64,000 nt of DNA, taken from Acidobacteriota bacterium. GTDB lineage: Bacteria > Acidobacteriota > Holophagae > Holophagales > Holophagaceae. Below the pieces are notes generated by a model. The model saw only the letters and a list, made by a program, of their open reading frames with translations, was not told the DNA's origin and did no database searches. The stretch covers positions 1 through 64,000 of the forward strand of contig JACQZU010000023.1 of the NCBI GenBank assembly GCA_016213735.1, read 5' to 3'. This document shows, piece after piece, positions 44,918 to 54,066 of the stretch; within the stretch, counting starts at the first letter, position 1; every line of letters begins with the position of its first letter. A program made the position numbers and the translations under genes.

Positions 44918-45015
44918 GTCGCGTCCTGTTCTAGGCTCGATCATAGCCGGATCCCGGAGCCCGGCCACGCGGGACGGGGAAAAAGGCGCCCGACGGGAGG
45001 AAGGGCCGGGGGAGC

Positions 45016-45819
45016 TCAGTTTCCTTCTGTCCGGGAGGCAGGAGCCTGGTCCGGGGCCAGGTTCCCCACGGCGACGTATCCGCCCTCCACGGACCAGCGG
45101 AGGTCGAAGTATCGGGGCGCCTGCCCCTTGGGTTCCCCGGCGAAACGGGAGAGGTAGAGGGCCTGGAAGTTGGGGACGTTCCGGGTGGGATCCTGGGCGG
45201 ACAGGTAGATGGGGGCTCCGAGGCCCTCGATGTAGGCCACGGGCCCCTTGCCCGACCAGCGGAACTCGGTGATCCGGTCGTAGAAGTCCCGCTGCCTTTC
45301 GCGCAGGGCCTTGGCCGCCCGCAGGATCCCCAGAAGGGGTCCGTCGGCCTGGCTGGCCGGTTCCGCCACCACCGGGATGGGGGTCAGGTTTCCCGGCCCG
45401 ACCCGGTCCATGAGCACCCCGTCCTCGGAGACGAGAAAAATGCCCCTCGGGTGGACCAGCCAGACCAGGGGCTGCCGCTCCTCGATCATGAGCGTGAGCC
45501 GGTCCGGCGGGTCCTTCCGGATGGTCAGGCCCTTGACCCAGCGGAGGGCGAGCACCTTGGCCCGCAGACCTTCGGCATCGAAGAGGAAGAGGGGGCGACC
45601 CAGGCAGTGCCGGTCCGCCAGGCCCTGGACCTCCCGCAGCCGCTCCCCGCGGCATCCGTTCACGGCCACCTGCTCGATGGTCAATTTCTGGAGGCCGAGG
45701 TATCGCTGGCCCAACTCCAGGGCCCCCCAGCCTGCCAGTCCCACCGCCGCGAGGACCAGGGCCACGCGAAGCCAGGCCACCCAGGGGCGCCGCTTGCGGG
45801 GAGGGTCGAGGAGGGCCAT
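45016..45819 (-). CDS. ftsQ: Cell division protein FtsQ/DivIB
   Basis: A 267-residue bitopic protein: short basic cytoplasmic end (PPRKRRPW), one transmembrane segment (about 15-35), then a POTRA domain (LTIEQVAVNGCRGERLREVQ) and the beta domain. It joins the divisome with FtsB and FtsL. IRKDPPDRLTLMIEERQPL is the typical end of POTRA. It starts 3 nt after murB and precedes ftsA by 98 nt; that gap might hold an ftsA promoter. Confidence 0.92.
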   Translation of the reverse strand: MALLDPPRKRRPWVAWLRVALVLAAVGLAGWGALELGQRYLGLQKLTIEQVAVNGCRGERLREVQGLADRHCLGRPLFLFDAEGLRAKVLALRWVKGLTIRKDPPDRLTLMIEERQPLVWLVHPRGIFLVSEDGVLMDRVGPGNLTPIPVVAEPASQADGPLLGILRAAKALRERQRDFYDRITEFRWSGKGPVAYIEGLGAPIYLSAQDPTRNVPNFQALYLSRFAGEPKGQAPRYFDLRWSVEGGYVAVGNLAPDQAPASRTEGN

Positions 45820-45822
45820 GGC

Positions 45823-46749
45823 CTAACAGGGTATCCCCGGGAGCCCCCGCCCCGACGCCGAGCCTTCCCGCCAGATTTCCACCTCCGCCTCCAGGGAGAC
45901 CCCATGGCGTTCGAGGACCGCAGCCCGCACCCGCTCCATCAATTCGAGGAAGTCCTCCCCGGAGGCCTTCCCGCGGTTCACCAGGAAGTTGCCGTGCTCA
46001 GGGCTCACCTCCGCGTCGCCCACCTTCAGCCCCTTCAACCCTGCCTCGTCGATGAGGCGTCCCGCGCTCCGACCCGGGGGGTTCTTGAAGATGCAGCCCG
46101 CGTTGCGGCTGGAGAGGGGTTGGCTGGTGCCTCGCTTCTCCCGGTTCTCGGAGACTTGGGCCTGGATGCGCAGGGGGTCCCCTTCCGCCAGCCGGACGGT
46201 GGCGGAGAGAATCATCTGGCCGCCGGTGAGCCAACTCCGGCGGTACTCGAACTCGCCCGGCTCCGGAGCCTTCTCGATCAGGTCCCCCGCAGGGGTGAGA
46301 AAGCGGTACCTGGCCAGCACGTCGACCCACTCCCGCCCGTAGGCCCCGGCGTTCATTCGGACCGCGCCGCCCACGCTGCCCGGAATCCCGCTGGCGAACT
46401 CCAGGCCCGAGAGGCCGGCCTTGGCCGCGGCCAGGGCCAGGGCGATGTGTCCGTGGCTGGCGGGGGCGGTGAGCTCCAACCCCTCCCGGCGAAGCTCCCT
46501 GGGCAGGTCCAGCCGGAGCACGGGGACCTGGATGTCCCCCAATACCACGAGGTTCGAGCCTCCTCCCAGGATGCGGAAGGCCATCCCCTCCCGGGCGCAG
46601 GCGCGCACGAAGCCCTGGGCCTGGGCCTCGCTGACGGGTTCGAACAGCCAGCGGCAGATCCCGCCCACGCCGAGGGTGGTGAGCCTGGAAAAGGGCACGT
46701 CGGTCCGGTGGGGCACCGTCGATAGCGCGTCGGGGAGGGAGCGGGGCAT
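45823..46749 (-). CDS. murB: UDP-N-acetylenolpyruvoylglucosamine reductase
   Basis: A 308-residue FAD enzyme that makes UDP-MurNAc. FAD-binding motifs are FRILGGGSNLVVLG (about 57-70) and GIPGSVGGAVRMNAGAYG (about 122-139). The proton-donor site reads SSRNAGCIFKNPPG: the serine of E. coli MurB is cysteine here, a substitution seen in other MurB proteins. The C-terminal VSPEHGNFLVN supplies further active-site residues. ATG 46749 is 69 nt from the divergent lyase gene, so promoters face each other in that gap. Confidence 0.93.
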   Translation of the reverse strand: MPRSLPDALSTVPHRTDVPFSRLTTLGVGGICRWLFEPVSEAQAQGFVRACAREGMAFRILGGGSNLVVLGDIQVPVLRLDLPRELRREGLELTAPASHGHIALALAAAKAGLSGLEFASGIPGSVGGAVRMNAGAYGREWVDVLARYRFLTPAGDLIEKAPEPGEFEYRRSWLTGGQMILSATVRLAEGDPLRIQAQVSENREKRGTSQPLSSRNAGCIFKNPPGRSAGRLIDEAGLKGLKVGDAEVSPEHGNFLVNRGKASGEDFLELMERVRAAVLERHGVSLEAEVEIWREGSASGRGLPGIPC

Positions 46750-46818
46750 CCCTTCCAGTATCGGCGCTCCGGCGGGCCGAGGCGACGGACTCCGGTAGGC
46801 TCGGAAGGTGGAGGCCCC

Positions 46819-48678
46819 ATGGACAGCCGCATCCAGACCCTCGCCAGCGCCGAACTCTTCCGGGGCCTCCCGGCCCCCACCCTGGAGCGTCTGGCGGCCC
46901 TCGCGGTTCGTCGGGAACTGCCCCCGGGGGCCTACCTGTTCCGCCAGGGAGAGCCCCGAAAAGCCTGCTGGATCATCGCGGAGGGCCAGGTCGAGGTGCT
47001 CCGGGACAACGGCGAGGGTCCCGAACCCCTCATCATTCTTGGCCCCGGAGAGACCACGGGAGAGGGCGCGCTCCTCCGTCCCAGCCACCACAGCTCCACC
47101 GCCCAGACCCTGGGCCCGGCCCTGGTTCTGGAACTGGACCGGGAGGCCATCCTGGACAGCCTCGCCCAGGATGGCCGCGCGGCCCTGGACGTGCTCCAGC
47201 GGGTGGCCCTCACGGTGCTGCGGCGGGTGTCCTACGGCGGCCTGGGGCGCACGGGCCGGGACCAGGCCTACGCCTCCGTGGTGACCCGCACCGAATCCGA
47301 CCTGCTGGGCTCCGCGGAGGTGCCGGCGGACGCCCTCTTCGGGATCCAGAGCCTGCGGGCGCTGGAGAACTTTCCCATCACCGGCATCCCCCTGGCCCAT
47401 TTCCCCGAACTGGTCCGGGCCCTGGCCATGGTGAAGCAGGCGGCGGCTCGGGCGAACGCCCGCCTGGGCCTCCTGGAGCCCGGCATCGCCCGGGCCATCG
47501 ACCGGGCCGCCCAGGAGATCGTGGACGGCCACTGGCACGGGCACTTCCTGGTGGATGTGGTGCAGGGAGGCGCGGGCACCAGCACGAACATGAACGCCAA
47601 CGAGGTCATCGCCAACAGGGCTCTGGAGCTCATGGGCCGTGCCCGGGGGGATTACCAGGCCTGCCATCCCAATGAGCACGTGAACCTCAGCCAGAGCACC
47701 AACGACGTGTACCCCACGGCCGTCCGCCTGGCGACGGTGCTCATGCTGCGCCGCCTCCTGGGGGCCCTGGAACAGCTCAAGGCGGCCCTCCACGAGAAGG
47801 GGCGGACCTTCCAGGGCGTGGTGAAGATGGGCCGGACCCAGCTCCAGGACGCCGTGCCCATGACCCTGGGCCAGGAATTCGAGGCCTTCGCCGTCACCAC
47901 GGGGGAGGACATCGACCGGCTGCGGGAGACCGCCCGCCTCTTCCTGGAGGTGAACATGGGCGGCACGGCGATCGGCACCGGGATCTGCGCGGACCCCCGC
48001 TACCCGCAGGCGGTGGTGGAGGAACTGCGCCGGGTCACCGGCCTGGACGTGCAGCTGGCCACGAACCTCATCGAGGCCACCCCGGACACCGGCGCCTTCG
48101 TCATGTTCAGCGGCGTGGTGAAGCGCGCCGCCGTGAAGCTCAGCAAGCTGTGCAACGACCTCCGCCTGCTCTCCAGCGGGCCCCGCTGCGGTTTCCAGGA
48201 AATCAACCTGCCCGCCCTGCAGCCGGGCTCCAGCATCATGCCCGGCAAGGTGAACCCCGTGATCCCCGAGGTGGTGAACCAGATCGCCTTCCATGTCATC
48301 GGCAACGACCTCACCCTCACCCTGGCCGCGGAGGCCGGGCAGCTCCAGCTCAACGTCATGGAGCCCATCCTGGCCTTCAACCTCTTCCAGAGCCTGCAGA
48401 TGCTCACGGCCGGGGTGAATGTCCTCACCACGCGGTGCATCCGGGGGATCACCGCCAACGCGGAACGCTGCCGGACCATGGTGGAGAACTCCATCGGCAT
48501 CGTCACCGCCACCCTTCCAGCCCTCGGCTACAAGCGCGCCACGGAGGTGGCCAAGGAGGCGCTGGAGACCGGGGTTCCCGTCCGCGAGATCATCCTCCGC
48601 CGGGGCTGGCTCACCGAGGCCGAACTGGACGAGATCCTCAGCCCCGACGCCATGACCCAGCCGAGACCCCTGGGGTGA
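46819..48678 (+). CDS. Cyclic-nucleotide-binding-like domain fused to aspartase
   Basis: A 619-residue fusion. Residues 1-150 form a Crp-like sensory domain (LFRGLPAPTLERLAALA, GAYLFRQGEP, GETTGEGALL). The phosphate-binding arginine of the RxA motif is missing (HHSSTAQ). From about 157 the sequence is a complete aspartate ammonia-lyase/class II fumarase-family enzyme: TRTESDLLGSAEVPADALFG, NMNANEVIANRA, NLSQSTNDVYPTA and signature GSSIMPGKVNP near 470. VPADALFG and NLIEATPDTGAFV favour aspartase (aspartate to fumarate plus ammonia). The sensory domain probably controls activity or localisation. Intact frame, no sign of a join error. Confidence 0.85.
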   Translation: MDSRIQTLASAELFRGLPAPTLERLAALAVRRELPPGAYLFRQGEPRKACWIIAEGQVEVLRDNGEGPEPLIILGPGETTGEGALLRPSHHSSTAQTLGPALVLELDREAILDSLAQDGRAALDVLQRVALTVLRRVSYGGLGRTGRDQAYASVVTRTESDLLGSAEVPADALFGIQSLRALENFPITGIPLAHFPELVRALAMVKQAAARANARLGLLEPGIARAIDRAAQEIVDGHWHGHFLVDVVQGGAGTSTNMNANEVIANRALELMGRARGDYQACHPNEHVNLSQSTNDVYPTAVRLATVLMLRRLLGALEQLKAALHEKGRTFQGVVKMGRTQLQDAVPMTLGQEFEAFAVTTGEDIDRLRETARLFLEVNMGGTAIGTGICADPRYPQAVVEELRRVTGLDVQLATNLIEATPDTGAFVMFSGVVKRAAVKLSKLCNDLRLLSSGPRCGFQEINLPALQPGSSIMPGKVNPVIPEVVNQIAFHVIGNDLTLTLAAEAGQLQLNVMEPILAFNLFQSLQMLTAGVNVLTTRCIRGITANAERCRTMVENSIGIVTATLPALGYKRATEVAKEALETGVPVREIILRRGWLTEAELDEILSPDAMTQPRPLG

Positions 48679-48679
48679 A

Positions 48680-49792
48680 TCAGTCCGGAACCTCCAGGGG
48701 CTCACGCGTCCCGTCCGCCCGACCCCGCCAGGCCCGCCCCCTTTCCCAGACCCAGGCCTCTCCCGGCCTGCCGTCCTTGAGACCGGCATCAATGCCGAAG
48801 ACGAGTCCGCCGTGGAATGCGGTGACCCTCTCCAGGGTCGTGTGTCCCACAACCAGGCGTCGCGCCCCAAAGGTGCCGAGGATGCTCTGCAGCTGGTCTT
48901 TCCCCAGGTCCTGACTGGGGATGGCCCCGGGAATGGCTCCCCGGAACCAGAGGGGTCCTTCCCGGCCCAGCAGGAAGGCGGCCCCGGGCTCGCCCTCCGG
49001 AGCGTCCAGGGCTTTCCGCAGCTTTGAATTGAGGGCTCCCAGGGTTTCCCTCTGGGCGACAAGGGCCGGCGAGGGGCCGCCGTGGACGAAGAGGCTGTCC
49101 CCAAGGCACACCAGGGCGGGACGGGACCGCAGCCATCGCCCCAGTTCGCTCCGGGGGCCGAAGAGCCGGGGAACCGGGACCGGGAGGGGTCCCTTCAGGA
49201 GGTTCTGGTACTTGGGATTCAGGTAGCGGAGGTCTCCCCGGAGGACCATGGCCTCGTGGTTCCCGAGCAGGACGTGGACCCTGCCGCCCGATCGGAGGGC
49301 CTGCCCTTCCAGGGCGCGGAGGAACCAGAGGATCTCCGTGACCCCATCTCCCCGGTCGAAACAGTCCCCCACCACCACGAGGTGTCCCTTCCCGAAGCGC
49401 CACGTCAGTTGGGCGTCCACGACCCCCTGGGCCTGAAGGAGCTGCCTCAGGGCGGGCCAGGCGCCGTGGACATCGCTGACCGCAAGGATGCGTTCGGGCC
49501 CGGGGAAGCGGTCCTGGGCCGGGGCCGGTTCCAGGCCGTCGAGGTGCAAAGGGCGGGCGGCAAGGCCAGGAAGTTCCAAACTGAAGGGAGGCTTCCGCAG
49601 TTCCTCCACCAAGATTCCGTCCCGTACTCGAAGGATCCGGGCCTGCCGCTCCTCCCAGAGCACGTGGGGGCCCTCCTCCCGGGCGCTGGGGGCTGGCCAG
49701 GCGTACTGTCCCTGGAGGGGCAGAGGCGGGGCTGCCAGCAGCAGGGGCAGCAGCAGGGCGGCGAGGCGGCGGAGCATGGGCCAGGATGGCAT
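48680..49792 (-). CDS. Exported metallophosphoesterase
   Basis: A 370-residue protein with signal peptide (LAALLLPLLLAAPPLPLQG). The calcineurin-like core is complete: AVSDVHG (about 103-109), VVGDCFDRGDG, LLGNHEAM, FVHGG and VVGHTTLE. Metal ligands D, H, D, N, H and H are all visible. The arrangement resembles ApaH/Shewanella-like Ser/Thr phosphatases, which sit in the periplasm. The substrate is unknown. It is divergent from ruvX with only 11 nt between start codons; ATG 49777 is a possible later start. Confidence 0.85.
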   Translation of the reverse strand: MPSWPMLRRLAALLLPLLLAAPPLPLQGQYAWPAPSAREEGPHVLWEERQARILRVRDGILVEELRKPPFSLELPGLAARPLHLDGLEPAPAQDRFPGPERILAVSDVHGAWPALRQLLQAQGVVDAQLTWRFGKGHLVVVGDCFDRGDGVTEILWFLRALEGQALRSGGRVHVLLGNHEAMVLRGDLRYLNPKYQNLLKGPLPVPVPRLFGPRSELGRWLRSRPALVCLGDSLFVHGGPSPALVAQRETLGALNSKLRKALDAPEGEPGAAFLLGREGPLWFRGAIPGAIPSQDLGKDQLQSILGTFGARRLVVGHTTLERVTAFHGGLVFGIDAGLKDGRPGEAWVWERGRAWRGRADGTREPLEVPD

Positions 49793-49803
49793 AGGATGAT
49801 GCC

Positions 49804-50241
49804 ATGCGGTGGATGGCGCTGGACCACGGAACGAAGCGGATCGGCATCGCCTTCTGCGACGAACGGGAGATCCTGGCCACCCCCTTCGATGTGTGGCCGC
49901 AGGAGGGCGAGGCCACCCTGGACCGGCTCGCGCGCCTGGCGAAGGAGGAGGGCGCGCAGGGCCTGCTGGTGGGGCTTCCTCGTCACCAGGACGGAGCGGA
50001 AAGCGCCACGGCCCCGGCCGCCCGCGCCTTCGGCCGAGCCCTGGCCGGCCGCACCGGACTCCCCCTGTGCTTCATCAACGAGCACCTCAGCAGCGCCGAG
50101 GCCGAGCGCCTCCTGGCCCAGCGGGGCGTGAAGCCCGGGAACCGCAAGGCCCGGCTGGACGCCGCGGCCGCCGCGGTGATCCTCCAGGATTTCCTGGAGG
50201 ACCGGCGCGGCCGCGGGCTGGCCGCAGACGCCCTGGGCTGA
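49804..50241 (+). CDS. ruvX: Putative pre-16S rRNA nuclease YqgF/RuvX
   Basis: A 145-residue RNase H-fold protein involved in 16S rRNA 5'-end processing. The N-terminal WMALDHGTKRIGIAFCD contains the first catalytic aspartate (family form is LGLDxGxKRIGVA). GLLVGLPRHQDG, FINEHLSSAEAERLL (catalytic Glu) and RLDAAAAAVILQDFL (last Asp) follow. Length fits the family. It converges on a TauE/SafE gene 3 nt downstream. Confidence 0.92.
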   Translation: MRWMALDHGTKRIGIAFCDEREILATPFDVWPQEGEATLDRLARLAKEEGAQGLLVGLPRHQDGAESATAPAARAFGRALAGRTGLPLCFINEHLSSAEAERLLAQRGVKPGNRKARLDAAAAAVILQDFLEDRRGRGLAADALG

Positions 50242-50244
50242 CCG

Positions 50245-51009
50245 TCAGCCCAGAAGCATTTTCCCCGCGGCGTAGACGCCCACGGCGATGGCCACCGCCC
50301 GCATCCCCAGGGGCGGAAGGCGCTGGGCCAGGCGGGCCCCCAGCCAACCCCCCAGGGTGGCGCCCAGGGCCATGAGAAGGGCAATGGGCACCCGGGCCGC
50401 CCCGAAGGCGAGGAAGCAGAGGGCCGAGATGCCGTTCACCAGGAAGGAGAGGAGCACCTTCAGGGCGTTGGCGTGCTGGGTGCTGCACCGGTGCAGGATG
50501 CCCATGGAGGCCAGCATGAGGATGCCCATGCCGGCCCCGAAATAGCCCCCGTAGACCGAGATCGCCGCCTGGGCCAGCCAGAGGGCGGCGGGGTGGTCGC
50601 TTCCCGGGACCCGGCCCAGGGCCTTCTTCACCAGGTCCTGGAAGGCCAGGAGCAGGCAGGCGAAGAGGATCAGCCAGGGCACGGCCAGGGCGAAACTCTT
50701 CTCGGGCAGGAAGAGCACCAGGAAGGTGCCGCCGATTCCTCCCAGGATCGAAGGCAGGATCATGGCCTTGGCGGTCCTCCGCTCCTCCCCGAGGTGCCTT
50801 CGGTAGGCGATGGCGCCGCTCAACTGCCCGGGCCAAAGCGCCAGGGTGTTGGTGGCGTTGGCCGCCACAGGGCTCACCCCGATGCCCAGGAGGGCCGGAA
50901 AGGTCAGCAGGGTGCCGCCCCCCGCCAGGGCATTCACCACCCCGGCACCCACGGAAGCCGCTGAAAGGAGAAGGGCCTGGCCGAGGGTCAACCCCAGGAT
51001 TCCCTGCAC
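50245..51009 (-). CDS. TauE/SafE family sulfite-exporter-like permease
   Basis: A 254-residue protein with about eight hydrophobic segments. Two internal glycine-rich turns mark the family: GVVNALAGGGTLLTFPALLGIG (in two pieces, about 22-44) and GGYFGAGMGILMLA (about 155-168). It probably moves a small anion such as sulfite, sulfoacetate or another organosulfur anion; the substrate cannot be told. It starts 2 nt after lolD. Confidence 0.87.
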   Translation of the reverse strand: MQGILGLTLGQALLLSAASVGAGVVNALAGGGTLLTFPALLGIGVSPVAANATNTLALWPGQLSGAIAYRRHLGEERRTAKAMILPSILGGIGGTFLVLFLPEKSFALAVPWLILFACLLLAFQDLVKKALGRVPGSDHPAALWLAQAAISVYGGYFGAGMGILMLASMGILHRCSTQHANALKVLLSFLVNGISALCFLAFGAARVPIALLMALGATLGGWLGARLAQRLPPLGMRAVAIAVGVYAAGKMLLG

Positions 51010-51011
51010 GC

Positions 51012-51698
51012 CTAGGCTCCGATTCCAATCCCGGCGTCATGGCCTGCCCCCCGGAGGCGCACGGTGCGGTGGCAGCGCCCCGCCAGGTCCAGGTTGTGGG
51101 TCACCATGAGCGTGGTGGGGCGGTGTTCGGCGTGCAGACCCAGGAGCACCTGGAAGACCTCCTGGGCGGTGTCGGGATCCAGGTTGCCCGTGGGTTCGTC
51201 CAGGAGCCAGAGGGCCGGCCGTCGCACCAGGGCCCGGGCCAGGCCCGCCCGGGCGGCCTGACCGCCGCTGAGCTGGTTGGGGAGGCGCCCCGCCAGGTCG
51301 GCCAGGCCCACCTGGGCCAGGATGCCCTCGGCCCGGGCCTCCGTCTCGGGGCCGAAACTCCCGTCGATGCGGCAGGGCATCAGCAGGTTTTCCCGGACCG
51401 TGAACTCCGGGAGGAGGTGGGGCTCCTGGAAGGCCAGTCCCACTTTCGACCTCCGGAAAAGCGCTCGGGCTTCCACGCCCACCGGGACCGCCTCTCCCCC
51501 CACGAGAATCTCTCCGGAATCCCAGGTGTCCAGCCCGGCGATGCAGTTGAGCAGGGTGGTCTTGCCCACCCCCGAGACCCCCACCAGGGCCACCAGAGCC
51601 CCCGCCTCCACCTCCAGGAAGAATCCGTCAAAGACCGGATGCTCGGCCCCGGAATAGGTCTTCACCAGCGCTCGGATGGAGAGGGTCTGCCCGTTCAT
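51012..51698 (-). CDS. lolD: Lipoprotein-releasing ABC transporter ATPase (LolD-like)
   Basis: A 228-residue ATPase. Walker A is GVSGVGKTT (about 37-45), signature LSGGQAARAGLARALV and Walker B LWLLDEPTGNLDPDT. The PTGNLD form is typical of LolD/MacB-type ATPases. It overlaps the LolC/E-like permease gene by 4 nt, so the pair should power lipoprotein release toward the outer membrane. Only one permease gene is present, suggesting a homodimeric LolF-like membrane part. Confidence 0.88.
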   Translation of the reverse strand: MNGQTLSIRALVKTYSGAEHPVFDGFFLEVEAGALVALVGVSGVGKTTLLNCIAGLDTWDSGEILVGGEAVPVGVEARALFRRSKVGLAFQEPHLLPEFTVRENLLMPCRIDGSFGPETEARAEGILAQVGLADLAGRLPNQLSGGQAARAGLARALVRRPALWLLDEPTGNLDPDTAQEVFQVLLGLHAEHRPTTLMVTHNLDLAGRCHRTVRLRGAGHDAGIGIGA

Positions 51699-52930
51699 TC
51701 GGCCCTCAGGGCGTCCACGGGGTCCACCGAGGCGGCCCGGCGGGCGGGATAGCGGCTGGCCCACCAGGCCACCAGCAGGGGGAAGGCCACCACCAGCACC
51801 AAATCCAGGAGGTGCAGGCGGAAGGGGACGTAGGTGATGAAGTCGTAGACCGCGCTGGGCAGTTTCAAGAGGCGGAAGTGGTCGGCCACCAGGCAGAAGG
51901 GGACCGACAGGCCCAAGCCCCAGGCGGTGCCGGCCGCCCCGATGCGGAGCCCCTGCACCTCGAAGAGGCGCTGGACCTGCGCCGGCGTGGCCCCCAGGGC
52001 CAGGAGCACCCCGAGGTCCCGCCGCTTCTCGGTGACCAGAAGCACCAGGCTGGCCACGATGTTGAAGGCCGCCACCAGCACGATGAGCCCGAGGATCGAA
52101 GCGAAGAGCCATTTCTCGAGCTTCAGGGCCGCGAAGAGGGGGCGGTTGGTGTCCCGGAGATCCGTGGCCACGAAGCCGCCGCCCCCGGCGCCGTTGAGGG
52201 CCTCCAGCACCGCGGGCTTGACCCGGTCGATGGCCTCCACCGAGGCGGCCCGAACCTCGATCATCTCGGCTTCTTCGCTCCGTGCGAGGCGGCCCGCGTC
52301 CCGGAGGTGCATGAAGACCCAGTTCCGGTCGTACTCGCTGATGTGGCTGTGGAAGATCCCCGCCACCCGCAGGGCCACCACCTTGGGCTGGAGCCCCGCC
52401 AGGCCCAGGTCCACCCGGAGAAGGCTGAGGGCCACGTCCTCCCCGACCCTGAGATCCATGCGCTGGGAAAGGTCCTTGCCGATGAGCAGCTCGCCCTCCC
52501 CGAGGGCCGTGACCGGCCGGGGGCTCAGGGTTGAAAAAATGCTGGAGGTGCTGCCTGCCGTGGCCGGATCCACCGCCTTCACCGCCACCGCCTCCGGGGG
52601 AGCGCCGTTGAGGGCGGGCTTGAGAAGCCCCTTCTCGAAGCGGATGGGGCTGGCCGCCACCACGCCGGGAACGGCGCGGATCGCGGCCAGGCGATCCGCG
52701 CTGCGGGGCACCTCCCCCGAGAGGTGCTGGATGGTGAAGTGGGCGGTGGCGCTGAAGAGGTTCTGCTGGATCTCCTCCCGGAAGCCGTTCATGAGCGCCA
52801 GGGTCACCACCAGGGCGAAGACGCCGAGGGCGATGCCCCAGCGGGCGAAGGCCACCATCACCCGCACGAAGGCTCCCTTCCTCCGGGTGCCCAGGTAGCG
52901 CCGGGCGATGAACCCCTCGAAGCCCTTCAC
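51695..52930 (-). CDS. Lipoprotein-releasing permease (LolC/E-like)
   Basis: A 411-residue FtsX-type permease. One transmembrane segment near the N-terminus (about 25-48), a periplasmic domain of about 200 residues, then three transmembrane segments. FIARRYLGTRRKGAFVRVM and LALMNGFREEIQQNLFSATAHF are hallmarks of LolC/LolE. EKRRDLGVLLALGATPAQVQ is the cytosolic coupling helix. It precedes lolD with a 4 nt overlap and fits with lnt in lipoprotein trafficking. Confidence 0.9.
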   Translation of the reverse strand: MKGFEGFIARRYLGTRRKGAFVRVMVAFARWGIALGVFALVVTLALMNGFREEIQQNLFSATAHFTIQHLSGEVPRSADRLAAIRAVPGVVAASPIRFEKGLLKPALNGAPPEAVAVKAVDPATAGSTSSIFSTLSPRPVTALGEGELLIGKDLSQRMDLRVGEDVALSLLRVDLGLAGLQPKVVALRVAGIFHSHISEYDRNWVFMHLRDAGRLARSEEAEMIEVRAASVEAIDRVKPAVLEALNGAGGGGFVATDLRDTNRPLFAALKLEKWLFASILGLIVLVAAFNIVASLVLLVTEKRRDLGVLLALGATPAQVQRLFEVQGLRIGAAGTAWGLGLSVPFCLVADHFRLLKLPSAVYDFITYVPFRLHLLDLVLVVAFPLLVAWWASRYPARRAASVDPVDALRAE

Positions 52931-52931
52931 C

Positions 52932-53222
52932 TCAGCGTTCCCGCTCGTGCTCGTGCATGAAGTTCACCAGGAGTTTGTCCACCAGTTCCCAGATTTCGAG
53001 CAGGGCTGCGATGAGCATCGTGAGTCCCAGGCCGATGGCCACCCCCCTGCCCCAGGGCCCGGTGACCCAGGTCGCAAGCTCCGGCCAGCGCCAGAGGAAG
53101 GCCGGGGGCCGGATGCGGCCGTACCAGCCCAGGGTTGCGAGGAGCAGGCCGCCCCAGAGCAGGTAGAAGAAACGCAGGCTCCGAAGAATCGCGTCGAGGA
53201 AGAAGGGCCGGGGGGTGGACAT
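52932..53222 (-). CDS. Small predicted membrane protein
   Basis: A 96-residue protein with two hydrophobic segments (RFFYLLWGGLLLATLGW and GVAIGLGLTMLIAALLEIW) and a charged end (HEHERER). No family is recognised. ATG 53222 is preferred to a longer frame whose extension reads as low-complexity Trp/Gly/Ser. It ends one nucleotide before the LolC/E start, so it may be part of that operon. Confidence 0.65.
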   Translation of the reverse strand: MSTPRPFFLDAILRSLRFFYLLWGGLLLATLGWYGRIRPPAFLWRWPELATWVTGPWGRGVAIGLGLTMLIAALLEIWELVDKLLVNFMHEHERER

Positions 53223-53271
53223 CCTGCTCCAGCCTACCGGAAGGCCGGTTCGCCCATCAGGAGGAAGGCCC

Positions 53272-54066
53272 TCAAGAGCCTGGCGAAGCCGCGAAGAGGC
53301 CCTGCAGGACCTGCCACCCCAGGCGAAGCACCAGGGCGGAGACCACCACAAGGAACAGCCCCCGCACGAAGGAGCTTCCCCGCCCCAGGACCGTCCGGGC
53401 CCCCAGGTAGCCTCCCACACCGTTGGCCAGGGCCATGGGCAGGGCCACGGCCCAGATCCAGCTTCCGTGGGCCAGGAAGAAGGTCAGGCTGGCCGCGTTG
53501 GAGGCCCAGTTCGCGGACTTGGCCAGGGCGGAGGCCCGCATGAAGTCGAAGCCCAGCACCACCACGAAGAGATAGATCAGGAAGGTCCCGGTGCCCGGCC
53601 CGAAGAATCCGTCGTAGGCCCCGACCACCAGGGCGATGAGGGAGGCCAGGGCCCGCTGGTGGGCCAGGCCGAAGCGAGGGGCGTGGAGGTGGCCCATGTC
53701 CGGTTTGAGGAGGGTGAAGACCAGCACCCCCCCGAGGAGCACCAGCACCACGGGGCGAAGGAAATCCGGGCGTACCTGGTAGGTGAACCAGCTGCCCGCC
53801 ACGGAACCCCCGGCAGCGAAAAGGACCGGCAACAGCATCTCCCTCCAGTCCAGGATCCCGCTGCGCAGGAACTTGGCCGCCGCCACCGAGGTTCCGGTGC
53901 AGGCCACCACCTTGTTCGTCCCGAACAGGACCGGCATGGGGGTCCCCGCGGGCAGCCCGAGCATGAGGGCCGGCACGGTGATGAGCCCGCCTCCACCCAC
54001 CGCGGCGTCCATGAACCCCGCGAGGCCGCTGGCGAGCATGAGGAGCCCGATGGTGGAAAGGGTCAC
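53272..54066 (-). CDS. TauE/SafE family permease, second copy
   Basis: A 264-residue protein with about eight hydrophobic segments. GFMDAAVGGGGLITVPALMLG (in two pieces, about 18-38) and GAYDGFFGPGTGTFLIYLF are the two family repeats. GTNKVVACTGT and ANWASNAASLTFF are characteristic of the YfcA-type branch, different from the other TauE-like protein at 50245-51009. GTG 54066 is chosen because GTGA overlaps the amidase stop. The substrate is unknown. Confidence 0.88.
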   Translation of the reverse strand: MTLSTIGLLMLASGLAGFMDAAVGGGGLITVPALMLGLPAGTPMPVLFGTNKVVACTGTSVAAAKFLRSGILDWREMLLPVLFAAGGSVAGSWFTYQVRPDFLRPVVLVLLGGVLVFTLLKPDMGHLHAPRFGLAHQRALASLIALVVGAYDGFFGPGTGTFLIYLFVVVLGFDFMRASALAKSANWASNAASLTFFLAHGSWIWAVALPMALANGVGGYLGARTVLGRGSSFVRGLFLVVVSALVLRLGWQVLQGLFAASPGS

